NCBI GenBank assembly: GCA_024231375.1
Contig: JAAEQP010000269.1
Coordinates: 1 to 9,907 of the forward strand
Direction: 5' to 3'
Length of the DNA: 9,907 bases
Origin: a bacterium
GTDB lineage: Bacteria > Hydrogenedentota > Hydrogenedentia > Hydrogenedentiales > SLHB01
How positions within the stretch are numbered: the first letter of the stretch is position 1; every line of letters begins with the position of its first letter. The notes below the pieces were generated by a model, which saw only the letters and a list, made by a program, of their open reading frames with translations, made no database searches and had not been told where the DNA came from. This document shows, one piece after another, positions 1-6,342 of this stretch. Position numbers and translations under genes: made by a program.

Positions 1-327
1 CATAGGATCCACAGTTCCGTCCCACTTCTTGGCTCGATAGACCCGCGCGGCGAGTTGTGGGGAGAGGTCGTGTGCAAGATTTGCGTTGGCAGTCCGGTAA
101 TACAAGGGCCTACTCCGAATACATCAATGGAGCGTCTAGTATAGCAGGTCGTGAGGGGCGTGTCAGCACCCGTAGTCTGCCGCGCAAGCGGGAATGAAGG
201 ATATGCAAGGGGACAACCATGTGCCCCACATCGAGCCGCTGCGACACTCGGGGCGGGCCTTCCCCCCACTTCCCAAACCTTATCTGAGTGCTTATGTCCC
301 GACATTAATGTGGAATTAACAAGAGAA
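1..327. other. left edge, no convincing gene
   Basis: No gene can be supported in this stretch. On the minus strand a frame is open from about 123 to the window edge. It would start at a TTG at 105, has GGAG at 113-116 seven bases upstream, and gives 35 residues running off the window. On the plus strand a frame is open from base 1 to a TAG at 142-144. The two lie opposite each other, so at most one can be real, and neither peptide was recognised. The plus-strand frame from 151 runs through the terminator and into the tRNA, so it is not a gene. Bases 145-320 show no recognisable RNA, repeat or domain. Confidence 0.4.
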
Positions 328-359
328 AAGGGCTTACGCGACGATTCGCGTAAGCCCTT
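321..359 (-). terminator. intrinsic terminator of the tRNA
   Basis: A perfect 13-base inverted repeat (347-359 and 328-340) with a 6-base loop begins 8 bases beyond the CCA end of the minus-strand tRNA. Read on the minus strand, the stem is followed by a T-rich run (TTTTCTCTT). This is the layout of a rho-independent terminator, and its position suggests a tRNA transcribed alone. Confidence 0.85.
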
Positions 360-367
360 GGTATCAT

Positions 368-444
368 TGGTGCCGGTGCACGGATTCGAACCGCGGACAC
401 GTGGATTATGATTCCACTGCTCTAACCAACTGAGCTACACCGGC
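368..444 (-). tRNA. tRNA with CAT anticodon (elongator Met, or Ile2)
   Basis: The minus strand folds into a full cloverleaf. The acceptor stem is 438-444 with 372-378, and the D stem is 432-435 with 419-422. The anticodon stem is 413-417 with 401-405, around the loop ATCATAA (406-412), which has anticodon CAT. The T stem is 391-395 with 379-383 (one G-T pair), around the usual TTCGAAT loop. Discriminator A and an encoded CCA end at 368. The first acceptor pair is G-C, not the mismatch typical of initiator tRNA, so it is elongator Met or the lysidine-modified Ile2 isoacceptor. The sequence alone does not settle which; elongator Met is preferred. Position 32 is A, where a pyrimidine is usual. 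Confidence 0.95.
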
Positions 445-496
445 TTGGTGCCACGTCTCCATTGAAAGCCGTATTCGCCTTCCAACGGGACGACAA

Positions 497-526
497 AGGA
501 TAGCATACGGCGATCGCCCGTGTCCA
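497..526 (-). promoter_or_regulatory. candidate sigma70-type promoter for the tRNA
   Basis: On the minus strand TGGACA (526-521, one mismatch to TTGACA) is followed after 18 bases by TATCCT (502-497, four of six matches to TATAAT). Transcription would start near 490, giving a leader of about 45 bases before the tRNA 5' end at 444. It lies just after the stop of the upstream minus-strand gene. This is a motif match by eye only. Confidence 0.4.
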
Positions 527-560
527 CATCGAGGAGCGGCACGCGCACCCCTTGGCGGAC

Positions 561-2258
561 TCAGGCGTCGCGACGTATGCGGCGTCGGGCCAGGACAAAC
601 CCGGCCATGGCCACACCTGCGAGAAGCAGGTCGCCGGGCACGGTAGAGGTCATGCCGAACACGTTGGCGCTTGTCATCGCCGGGGGCGGCGCGAACTCGG
701 CCGTGCCGATCTGCACGAGGCCGCCGTGACGAATCCACAGACCGACGTAGCCGATGCCGTTCCGTTCGTCGGCCAGGAAGGTCTCGTCGGCAAGCCAGCC
801 GGCAACGCTACGGGCGTGGTACCAGGCTCCCCCGACGAGCGGTCCGTTGTAGAAGTACACATCGAGGTCCGCGGGCGCGTGGCCTTCGGGCACAGGCAGC
901 CAGACCAGCCGCGGCGCGTCGTACGGCCCCGCCGGTCCGATCCGGTAGACGGGTCCGAGGCCCTCGAGCGGTCCGGCCGGTGTCTCGGGGTCGAGGCTCT
1001 CGACGACCTCCACCGCGGCACCGGCGCTCTGGCCTGCCTTGGGTTGCGGCACGCCCGGCTCAACCACATCCGCCTTGGCGGCATCGGCCACGCGATACAC
1101 GTGCCGGGCAGGACCCACCGGCGCACCGGAGACGGTGGTGGCGCCGGCCGTCATCACGACCAGTTCGCCAGGGAGCCATTGGGTTTCAGGATCGTACCGC
1201 ACCCAGACGGCGTTGTCGTGGGCGGGCAGCCAGGTGACGGCGCCCGACTGGAGCACATCGCTTTCCACCTGACCCCAGATGGTGGCCGGATCGATGGGTT
1301 CGTCGCTCTCGAGCAGGAGGGCGAGACTGATGTCCAGGCCGATGTCGCGGCCGCGCGAGGTGTCGGGCAAGGCGTTGACCACGGCCGGCTGCTGGGACGC
1401 GGCCTTGGCGTAGCCGCGGAACCCGGTCACCGGCGACCCGAACCCGCTGGTGCCGCACCCGTTGCGCGCCACGACCCAGTAGTAGTAGTTCGTGTACTTG
1501 ACGCTGCCACCGCTTCCTCCGCCACAACCGCCGCCGCCGGCCACCACCCACGCCGCGGCGGCGGCGCCGAAGTCGTCGTACAGCGTCGACCACTCGAGCG
1601 ATCCCAGGAAGGTGGCCGTCGAGCTGTCGTTGACAGTGCTTCGGTACACGTCGTAGGCCGTAGCCTTGGGGGACGCGATCCAACTGAGCCGGACGCGGTC
1701 CGTCAAGAGGCCGGGCGTTGCGGACAAGTTCGTGGGAGGGTCGGGCGCAGTACACGCGCCGACTTGAATCTCGCCATCGACGATGGACGAATCGATAGGG
1801 ACCGGGGCCGGTGTGGCCGCGGTCACGAGACCGCCCGTCAGGGGAATCGTCTCACCGACGCTGACGTCCGAATCGACCGCGAACAAGACGGTTACGAGCC
1901 GTCCGTCGGCCACGGTCGTTGTGATGCCGGCCCCGCTCTGTCCCGACACCAACACGGTAAGGGTGCCTTCCTCCGGGACGGACCACGCGGCCTGCTTGTT
2001 GGCCTGGAGGACCACCTCGCCGGCCGTCACGTTGATGGGCGTCACATCGTCATCGTCGTACAGGATCTGGAACTGGATGGTGGCCGGCCGCGTAGTCGCG
2101 GCCAAATCGACGCCCACCTGAGCCGGTCCGCCAGGAAACCCGGAGGCCGTGTCGATCGTGAGGGTCAGATCCGTAGCGGCATCCGCGCCCGCGGCGACGA
2201 GAATGCACAACACGCTGAAAACAAACCGGTTAAAAAGGCCGTACCGCTTCTCGATCAC
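561..2258 (-). CDS. secreted modular protein: cohesin-like, FN3, Ig-like, C-terminal membrane anchor
   Basis: This 565-residue protein is probably exported and held at the cell surface. It starts at GTG 2258, preceded by GGAG about 7 bases upstream; the nearby upstream ATG is out of frame. Residues 1-28 form a signal peptide (basic N-terminus, hydrophobic core, ADA cleavage box). Residues 30-165 look like a cohesin-type beta-sandwich (LTLTIDTASGFPGG, then QFQILYDDDD). Residues 172-282 are a fibronectin type III domain (DPPTNLSATPG, VRLSW, AYDVYRS, YYYWVVARNGCG) interrupted at about 231-252 by an Ala/Gly-rich, Cys-containing insert. Residues 290-390 resemble a bacterial Ig-like (SbsA-type) domain, with an unrecognised domain at 430-525. 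A C-terminal hydrophobic segment (541-557) ends in RRRIRR, like a sorting or anchoring tail. No dockerin or catalytic domain is seen. The domain assignments are by pattern; the ligand is unknown. Confidence 0.85.
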   Translation of the reverse strand: MIEKRYGLFNRFVFSVLCILVAAGADAATDLTLTIDTASGFPGGPAQVGVDLAATTRPATIQFQILYDDDDVTPINVTAGEVVLQANKQAAWSVPEEGTLTVLVSGQSGAGITTTVADGRLVTVLFAVDSDVSVGETIPLTGGLVTAATPAPVPIDSSIVDGEIQVGACTAPDPPTNLSATPGLLTDRVRLSWIASPKATAYDVYRSTVNDSSTATFLGSLEWSTLYDDFGAAAAAWVVAGGGGCGGGSGGSVKYTNYYYWVVARNGCGTSGFGSPVTGFRGYAKAASQQPAVVNALPDTSRGRDIGLDISLALLLESDEPIDPATIWGQVESDVLQSGAVTWLPAHDNAVWVRYDPETQWLPGELVVMTAGATTVSGAPVGPARHVYRVADAAKADVVEPGVPQPKAGQSAGAAVEVVESLDPETPAGPLEGLGPVYRIGPAGPYDAPRLVWLPVPEGHAPADLDVYFYNGPLVGGAWYHARSVAGWLADETFLADERNGIGYVGLWIRHGGLVQIGTAEFAPPPAMTSANVFGMTSTVPGDLLLAGVAMAGFVLARRRIRRDA

Positions 2259-2335
2259 GGGACTTCTCCGTGCATGGTTGACTACTTGCTCGTACCCTCG
2301 CGCGGTGGACAGATCGTAACCGTGTCCACAGCACC

Positions 2336-2341
2336 ATTATA
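2336..2341 (-). promoter_or_regulatory. candidate -10 box of the cohesin/FN3 gene
   Basis: The minus strand carries a perfect TATAAT, directly preceded by TG, about 78 bases upstream of the GTG start. No good -35 box is seen at 16-18 bases. Transcription would start near 2329 with a leader of about 70 bases. Confidence 0.4.
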
Positions 2342-2465
2342 CATACAACCGAACCGGGGCTGCTATTACGGATTCCTGGGCGTTTTCGGGACTGGTGGCG
2401 GCCGCGTGTTTGTTTCACAGCGCAGGGGAAGAATACGAGGCAGTACAATGAGGAGGAAGGCCGCT

Positions 2466-2969
2466 ATGGGAATGATCGACCCTGTTCTTCAGGAACTGGA
2501 CCATGAGGCCAAGGTTACGCGAGCGGTGCTCGAAGGGGTGCCTGAGGATCGGTTTGACTGGCAACCACACGAGAAATCCATGAGCCTTGTCCGGCTGGCA
2601 AGTCACATTGCCGAAACGCCCGGCTGGGTCGAATCCATCGTGAATCAGGACGAACTCGAGATGGATATGGAGGCGTATGTGCCCTATGAAGCATCGTCCA
2701 AGGACGAGTTGCTGGAAACGTACGATCGAAACATCGCTTCGGTGATGGAGAACCTGAAGGCGCAGGCGGACGACCATCTCATGGCGGTGTGGCGCATGAC
2801 GTCCGGCGGCCAAGTGTTGGTGGAGATGCCGCGCATCGGCGTGATTCGTTCGTTCCTGCTGAGCCACACGTATCATCACCGAGGCCAGTTGACCGTCTAC
2901 CTGCGTCTTCTCGACGTTCCGGTGCCGTCCGTCTACGGGCCCTCGGCCGACGACCCCGGCGGCTCCTGA
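2466..2969 (+). CDS. DinB-family (DinB/YfiT four-helix bundle) protein
   Basis: This 167-residue protein matches the DinB-like superfamily of metal-binding four-helix-bundle proteins. Members include thiol-dependent transferases and damage-inducible proteins of unknown reaction. The expected three-histidine metal site is present: H47 in the LASHIAETPGW segment, and H134 plus H138 in the LSHTYHHRGQL segment near the C-terminus. The length is typical of the family and there is no signal peptide, so it is cytoplasmic. The start at 2466 is chosen because AGGAGG (2451-2456) lies 9 bases upstream. An in-frame ATG at 2448 would place that ribosome site inside the gene. It is divergent from the minus-strand surface protein and 126 bases ahead of the rhomboid gene. 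The substrate cannot be named; bacillithiol or mycothiol transferase-like activity is one family possibility. Confidence 0.9.
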   Translation: MGMIDPVLQELDHEAKVTRAVLEGVPEDRFDWQPHEKSMSLVRLASHIAETPGWVESIVNQDELEMDMEAYVPYEASSKDELLETYDRNIASVMENLKAQADDHLMAVWRMTSGGQVLVEMPRIGVIRSFLLSHTYHHRGQLTVYLRLLDVPVPSVYGPSADDPGGS

Positions 2970-3046
2970 GGCCAGCGGAGACCCGGGACGCACGCCGACT
3001 CGTTTGAACGATGAAGGGGCCGGTGCCATGTTGCCTCGTCATGGTG

Positions 3047-3052
3047 TAGACT
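3047..3052 (+). promoter_or_regulatory. weak candidate -10 box upstream of the rhomboid gene
   Basis: TAGACT lies 44 bases before the ATG and is followed by GA. The same TAG-R-CTGA string occurs upstream of the ABC ATPase gene. No convincing -35 box accompanies it. Confidence 0.2.
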
Positions 3053-3095
3053 GATGGGAGCGGTACGTTGCCAGTAACTTCGAAGGTGGGTTCCC

Positions 3096-4112
3096 ATGAG
3101 TTTGTCCCCAGAGTTCAAGCGCCTTCTGGAACGGCTTGGTCTCAATCCAACCCGAATCCAATGGCGGTTGTACCGAATGCAACAGTCGTGGCAGCGCGTG
3201 AGCAAGGGCGGCGCCACGCCTACGATATTCCGATCACTGAAGTACGAGCACAAGCTGTGTATCCATTGCGGAGCGTTGGCGGACCGGGACGACCGGGTCT
3301 GTCGATCCTGCGGCAAACGTATGCCGTCCCGGTTCGGGTATCGGCTGTTCAGATTGCTGGGCTTGGCGTTCCCCGGCACCGTCCCGGCGACGGTCACGCT
3401 GTTCATGGCCGTCATGCTGGCCGTTTTCGCGGCCACGATTGCCCAAGGCGGCGGGGCGGCGTTCATGGGGGAGAGCGTATCGGCGCTGAGGGTTTTCGGT
3501 GCGTGGGAGCCTGCCGCGGGGACGGTGTTTCCTGCTTCTCCGCGAGGGGACGCGCTCTGGCGGGCAATGGCCTTTGGCCTCATGCATATCGGCATCATCC
3601 ACATCGGGTTCAATTTCTTCGCCCTGACTCAACTGGGCCCGCTTATCGAGGAACAGGCCGGACGGCTCCGCATGTTGGTCCTGATCACCTTCACCCAGAT
3701 TACGGCCGCTGCGGGCACCTATATTTGGTACGTGATGATGCAGGGAGGCAGGGGATACGTTATCACGGCGGGCGCGTCGGGCTGGTTGTTCGGCCTCATC
3801 GGGTTCGGCATCGCCTACTTCCGGCGTAGCGGCGGCGCCGGCCGTATGTACAGTTCCTTCTTTGTTCGGTGGGCCATCTATGGTCTGCTCTTCGGATTCC
3901 TCACGGGCATGGCGAACAACGCGGCCCACGTGGGCGGACTGCTGGGAGGCATGCTGTTGGGCGTCTTGCCCGAAGGCCACATGCGCCGACCGGGCTGGAC
4001 GTTGTTCTGGCGGGTGGCTGCGTCGCTGTCCGCGGCGCTCTGGGTTGTCGCACTTGGATTCTTGACGCATTCCATCATCACCAACTGGGGACTTCGGCCG
4101 GGGGGACCGTAG
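3096..4112 (+). CDS. rhomboid-family intramembrane serine protease with N-terminal zinc ribbon
   Basis: Rhomboids cleave membrane proteins within the bilayer using a Ser-His dyad. The 338-residue product has a cytosolic-looking N-terminus with a zinc ribbon: C55-x2-C58 and C69-x2-C72, with a Gly after each pair. Membrane segments start at about residue 95. The rhomboid core is complete: H164-x4-H169-x3-N173 has the same spacing as GlpG H145/H150/N154, the catalytic serine is S228 in GASG, and H278 lies in NNAAHVGG before a GG-rich helix. A further hydrophobic segment follows at about 304-324. The start at 3096 has AAGGTGG (3083-3089) 6 bases upstream. The next gene begins 20 bases after the stop, which suggests co-transcription. 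The protease call is strong because all dyad residues are present. The substrate, and the job of the zinc ribbon, are unknown. Confidence 0.93.
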   Translation: MSLSPEFKRLLERLGLNPTRIQWRLYRMQQSWQRVSKGGATPTIFRSLKYEHKLCIHCGALADRDDRVCRSCGKRMPSRFGYRLFRLLGLAFPGTVPATVTLFMAVMLAVFAATIAQGGGAAFMGESVSALRVFGAWEPAAGTVFPASPRGDALWRAMAFGLMHIGIIHIGFNFFALTQLGPLIEEQAGRLRMLVLITFTQITAAAGTYIWYVMMQGGRGYVITAGASGWLFGLIGFGIAYFRRSGGAGRMYSSFFVRWAIYGLLFGFLTGMANNAAHVGGLLGGMLLGVLPEGHMRRPGWTLFWRVAASLSAALWVVALGFLTHSIITNWGLRPGGP

Positions 4113-4132
4113 AGGCCCTGGAGGACATGACC

Positions 4133-5470
4133 ATGTCCACTGACAACCTGCTTGTCGGCGCGGCCAAGAGGGACATCACACCGCCGTTGCACGTGCCGTA
4201 CCTCGCGTTCGAACCGGAACGTCAACGTACCTTTGAGGGCGTTCACGATTCGTTGTACGCCCGTGCCGCGGTGTTCGACACGGGCGAGTGCCGCATCGGC
4301 TTGCTCACCGCGGACGTGCTGGGCCTCTCCCCCGACTTGCTCGGCCCCGGGACCGATTTCATCGCCGAAGTCCGCCGGTTGGTCGCGGCCGGTTCCGGTT
4401 TGTGTCCCGAGGAGATCATGCTCACCGCAGCCCATCCCCATTCGACGCCGGAGACGTACGGCCTCACCCGTATCTGGGAGCGGGACGACTGCCAGCCGTG
4501 GTTGCGGACCTTCGCGGAACAACTGGCCCAAACGCTGACCGATGCGTGGGAGGGGCGGAGTCCGGCTCAGCTTCGCCACGGGACCGCGCGCGTACCGGGA
4601 TTGGGATGCAACCGGCGCGCACACGTCGGTGGCGATGCCTATGACCACCCCGTCGACGACTCGGTGACGGCGCTTGTAGCCGAACGGGAGGGCGCTCCGC
4701 CGGTTGTTGTGGCCAACTTCGCATGCCATCCGGTGACCGTGCAGGTGCAGCCGTTGGTGTCGGCCGATTTTCCGGGCGTGGCGTGCGACACCGTGGAACG
4801 GGCGCTCGCCGGGTCCACGGGCGAACCGGCCCATTGCCTGTTCGTGCAGGGCGCTGCGGGCGATGTGGACCCGGTCCGGGGTGGCTCAGGAAGTTGGGAC
4901 GACGTGACCGCATACGGACGCTTGCTGGCGGGCGGCATCCTGGAGGCCGTGGGCGCTTCCATGCTGAGCAAGCCGGATGCTGCGCCCCGTCTGTCCGCGG
5001 CGCGCGAGGTACTGTCGCTGGCATCGCGATCCGTTCCATCCCTTGAGGCCGCTGTGGCGAGTAAGGAACGGGCCGAGCACGCCTTCGAGGGAATGCCCGA
5101 CACCCATCCTGAATACGGAGTGCGGCTTCACGACTTGCGGTGGGCGCGCGAGGCCCATCGGCGTGCGCTCCTGGGCCCCGGCCCGGTGAACGCCGAGGTG
5201 CAGGTGTTGCGCATCGGAGACGTGGCCGTTGCCGGGGTTCCCGGCGAGTTGTTCAGTTCGCTGGGACTGCTCATCAAGCACCATTCGCCCGCGCCCGCCA
5301 CGATGGTGGCCGAGTTGGCTAACGGGTGCCTGGGGTACCTGGCGCCACGACGCGACTGGGGCCACGGCGGCTACGAAGTGGCCCCCGGCCCGTGGTGCCG
5401 CATCGCGCCCGGCGGCCCCGAGCACGTCACCGACACGGCCTGCCGGTTGGTGTACGGGGTATTCGCGTAG
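4133..5470 (+). CDS. neutral/alkaline ceramidase-like metal hydrolase, without signal peptide
   Basis: This 445-residue protein belongs to the family of neutral/alkaline non-lysosomal ceramidases, zinc amidases related to the Pseudomonas enzyme. Family landmarks are present in order: LLVGAAKRDITPP at the N-terminus, AAHPHSTPE (H101, H103), NFACHPVT (H199), FVQGAAGDVDP (236-247), VPGELFSSLG (E372) and NGCLGYLAP (Y402). H101, H199, E372 and Y402 line up with the four zinc ligands recalled for the Pseudomonas enzyme. True ceramidases are exported, but no signal peptide is visible here. The C-terminal immunoglobulin-like domain of full-size ceramidases also appears to be absent. A different amide or ester substrate is therefore likely. 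The start at 4133 is preferred over ATG 4127 because GGAGG (4120-4124) would leave only 2 bases before 4127. It follows the rhomboid gene by 20 bases. Confidence 0.88.
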   Translation: MSTDNLLVGAAKRDITPPLHVPYLAFEPERQRTFEGVHDSLYARAAVFDTGECRIGLLTADVLGLSPDLLGPGTDFIAEVRRLVAAGSGLCPEEIMLTAAHPHSTPETYGLTRIWERDDCQPWLRTFAEQLAQTLTDAWEGRSPAQLRHGTARVPGLGCNRRAHVGGDAYDHPVDDSVTALVAEREGAPPVVVANFACHPVTVQVQPLVSADFPGVACDTVERALAGSTGEPAHCLFVQGAAGDVDPVRGGSGSWDDVTAYGRLLAGGILEAVGASMLSKPDAAPRLSAAREVLSLASRSVPSLEAAVASKERAEHAFEGMPDTHPEYGVRLHDLRWAREAHRRALLGPGPVNAEVQVLRIGDVAVAGVPGELFSSLGLLIKHHSPAPATMVAELANGCLGYLAPRRDWGHGGYEVAPGPWCRIAPGGPEHVTDTACRLVYGVFA

Positions 5471-5509
5471 GTTCCCATCATGAAACAGGTGCAGGCGGGT
5501 CGACGGCTG

Positions 5510-5518
5510 TGCTAGGCT
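5510..5518 (+). promoter_or_regulatory. candidate extended -10 promoter of the ABC exporter operon
   Basis: TGCTAGGCT is an extended -10 pattern (TG-n-TAGGCT) 59 bases ahead of the ATPase start. It lies in the 107-base gap after the ceramidase-like gene. The -35 region is poor (TGCAGG at 5490-5495). Confidence 0.35.
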
Positions 5519-5577
5519 GAGTCCGAACGGGGGGTCGGCTCGCGGATGGTCTTTGGAGCACGAAACGGGGAGGCAGC

Positions 5578-6342
5578 ATGGCGTATTGCATCGAAACCAA
5601 GGGCCTGACTAAAGATTTCGGCAAACTGCGAGCCGTGGAGCACGTCGATCTGAAGGTGGAGCGCGGGTGCTTCTACGGGTTTCTCGGGCCGAACGGCGCG
5701 GGCAAGTCGACCACCATCAAGATGCTTACCGGACTGCTTGCGCCTACCAGCGGGCAGGCCACTATCCTGGGTCACGACCTGGCCACGCACCCCCTGGACA
5801 TCAAGCGCAAGATGGGTGTGGTGCCGGAGGATCTGTGCCTCTTCGAGAATCTGACCGCGCGCGAGTATCTCATCTTCATTGCACGGATGTACCGATTGCC
5901 CAAGGCTGTGATCGCAACGCGGTGCGAGGAGCTTCTTGCCCTCATGGACCTGGAGGATACGGGCAAGACTCTTGTGCTCGAGTTTTCCCACGGCATGAAG
6001 AAGAAACTCGCCCTTGCATCGGCCCTTATCCACGACCCCGAACTGCTGTTTCTCGATGAACCCTTTGAAGGCATTGACGCCATCGCCTCGCGCACCATCC
6101 GCCGGGTGTTGGATCGCATCATCGAACGCGAGTCGACCGTGTTCCTCACGAGCCACATCCTCGAAATCGTGGAACGGCTCTGCACCCATGTGGGCATTAT
6201 CCACGAGGGCGCGCTGGTCACCGAAGGATCGCTTGCGGAACTGTCCGACGGCGGCAGCCTGGAGCAGTTGTTCATCCAGTCGGTCGGGCAATCGGAAGAA
6301 ACCGAGGCAAGCCTGTCCTGGCTCGAAGGGAACGGGCCATGA
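5578..6342 (+). CDS. ABC transporter ATP-binding protein
   Basis: This 254-residue ATPase powers the permease encoded next to it. Walker A is GPNGAGKST (37-45), Walker B is LLFLDEP (156-162) with catalytic E161, the H-loop histidine is H193, and the D-loop region follows EPFEGID. The signature motif is FSHGM (136-140) instead of LSGGQ. The Q-loop position reads PED (83-85), with Glu in place of Gln. Both changes occur among ABC-2 type exporter ATPases and do not imply loss of function. The start has GGAGG (5569-5573) 4 bases upstream. The stop overlaps the permease start (ATGA at 6339-6342), indicating translational coupling. No signal peptide or membrane segment is present. It is an export-type system; the substrate cannot be told from sequence. 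Confidence 0.95.
   Translation: MAYCIETKGLTKDFGKLRAVEHVDLKVERGCFYGFLGPNGAGKSTTIKMLTGLLAPTSGQATILGHDLATHPLDIKRKMGVVPEDLCLFENLTAREYLIFIARMYRLPKAVIATRCEELLALMDLEDTGKTLVLEFSHGMKKKLALASALIHDPELLFLDEPFEGIDAIASRTIRRVLDRIIERESTVFLTSHILEIVERLCTHVGIIHEGALVTEGSLAELSDGGSLEQLFIQSVGQSEETEASLSWLEGNGP

Noticed and set aside
1..123. Minus-strand open frame leaving the window, with TTG 105 as possible start
   Set aside because: Only about 35 codons are visible, the start is non-canonical, and an overlapping plus-strand frame is equally open. It is kept as an edge note, not called as a gene.
151..411. Plus-strand 86-codon frame at the left edge
   Set aside because: It runs through the intrinsic terminator and into the tRNA, and its composition is unlike a protein.
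368..444. tRNA 3' end as an integration (att) site for a mobile element
   Set aside because: No second copy of the tRNA end, no integrase and no composition change are seen in the window.
552..2465. Very long plus-strand open frame opposite the cohesin/FN3 gene, continuous with the DinB frame
   Set aside because: Its translation is Arg/Gly/His-rich with no recognisable domain. The minus strand has a signal peptide, ordered domains and a ribosome site. Such antisense openness is common in GC-rich coding DNA. Only the part from 2466 is a real gene.
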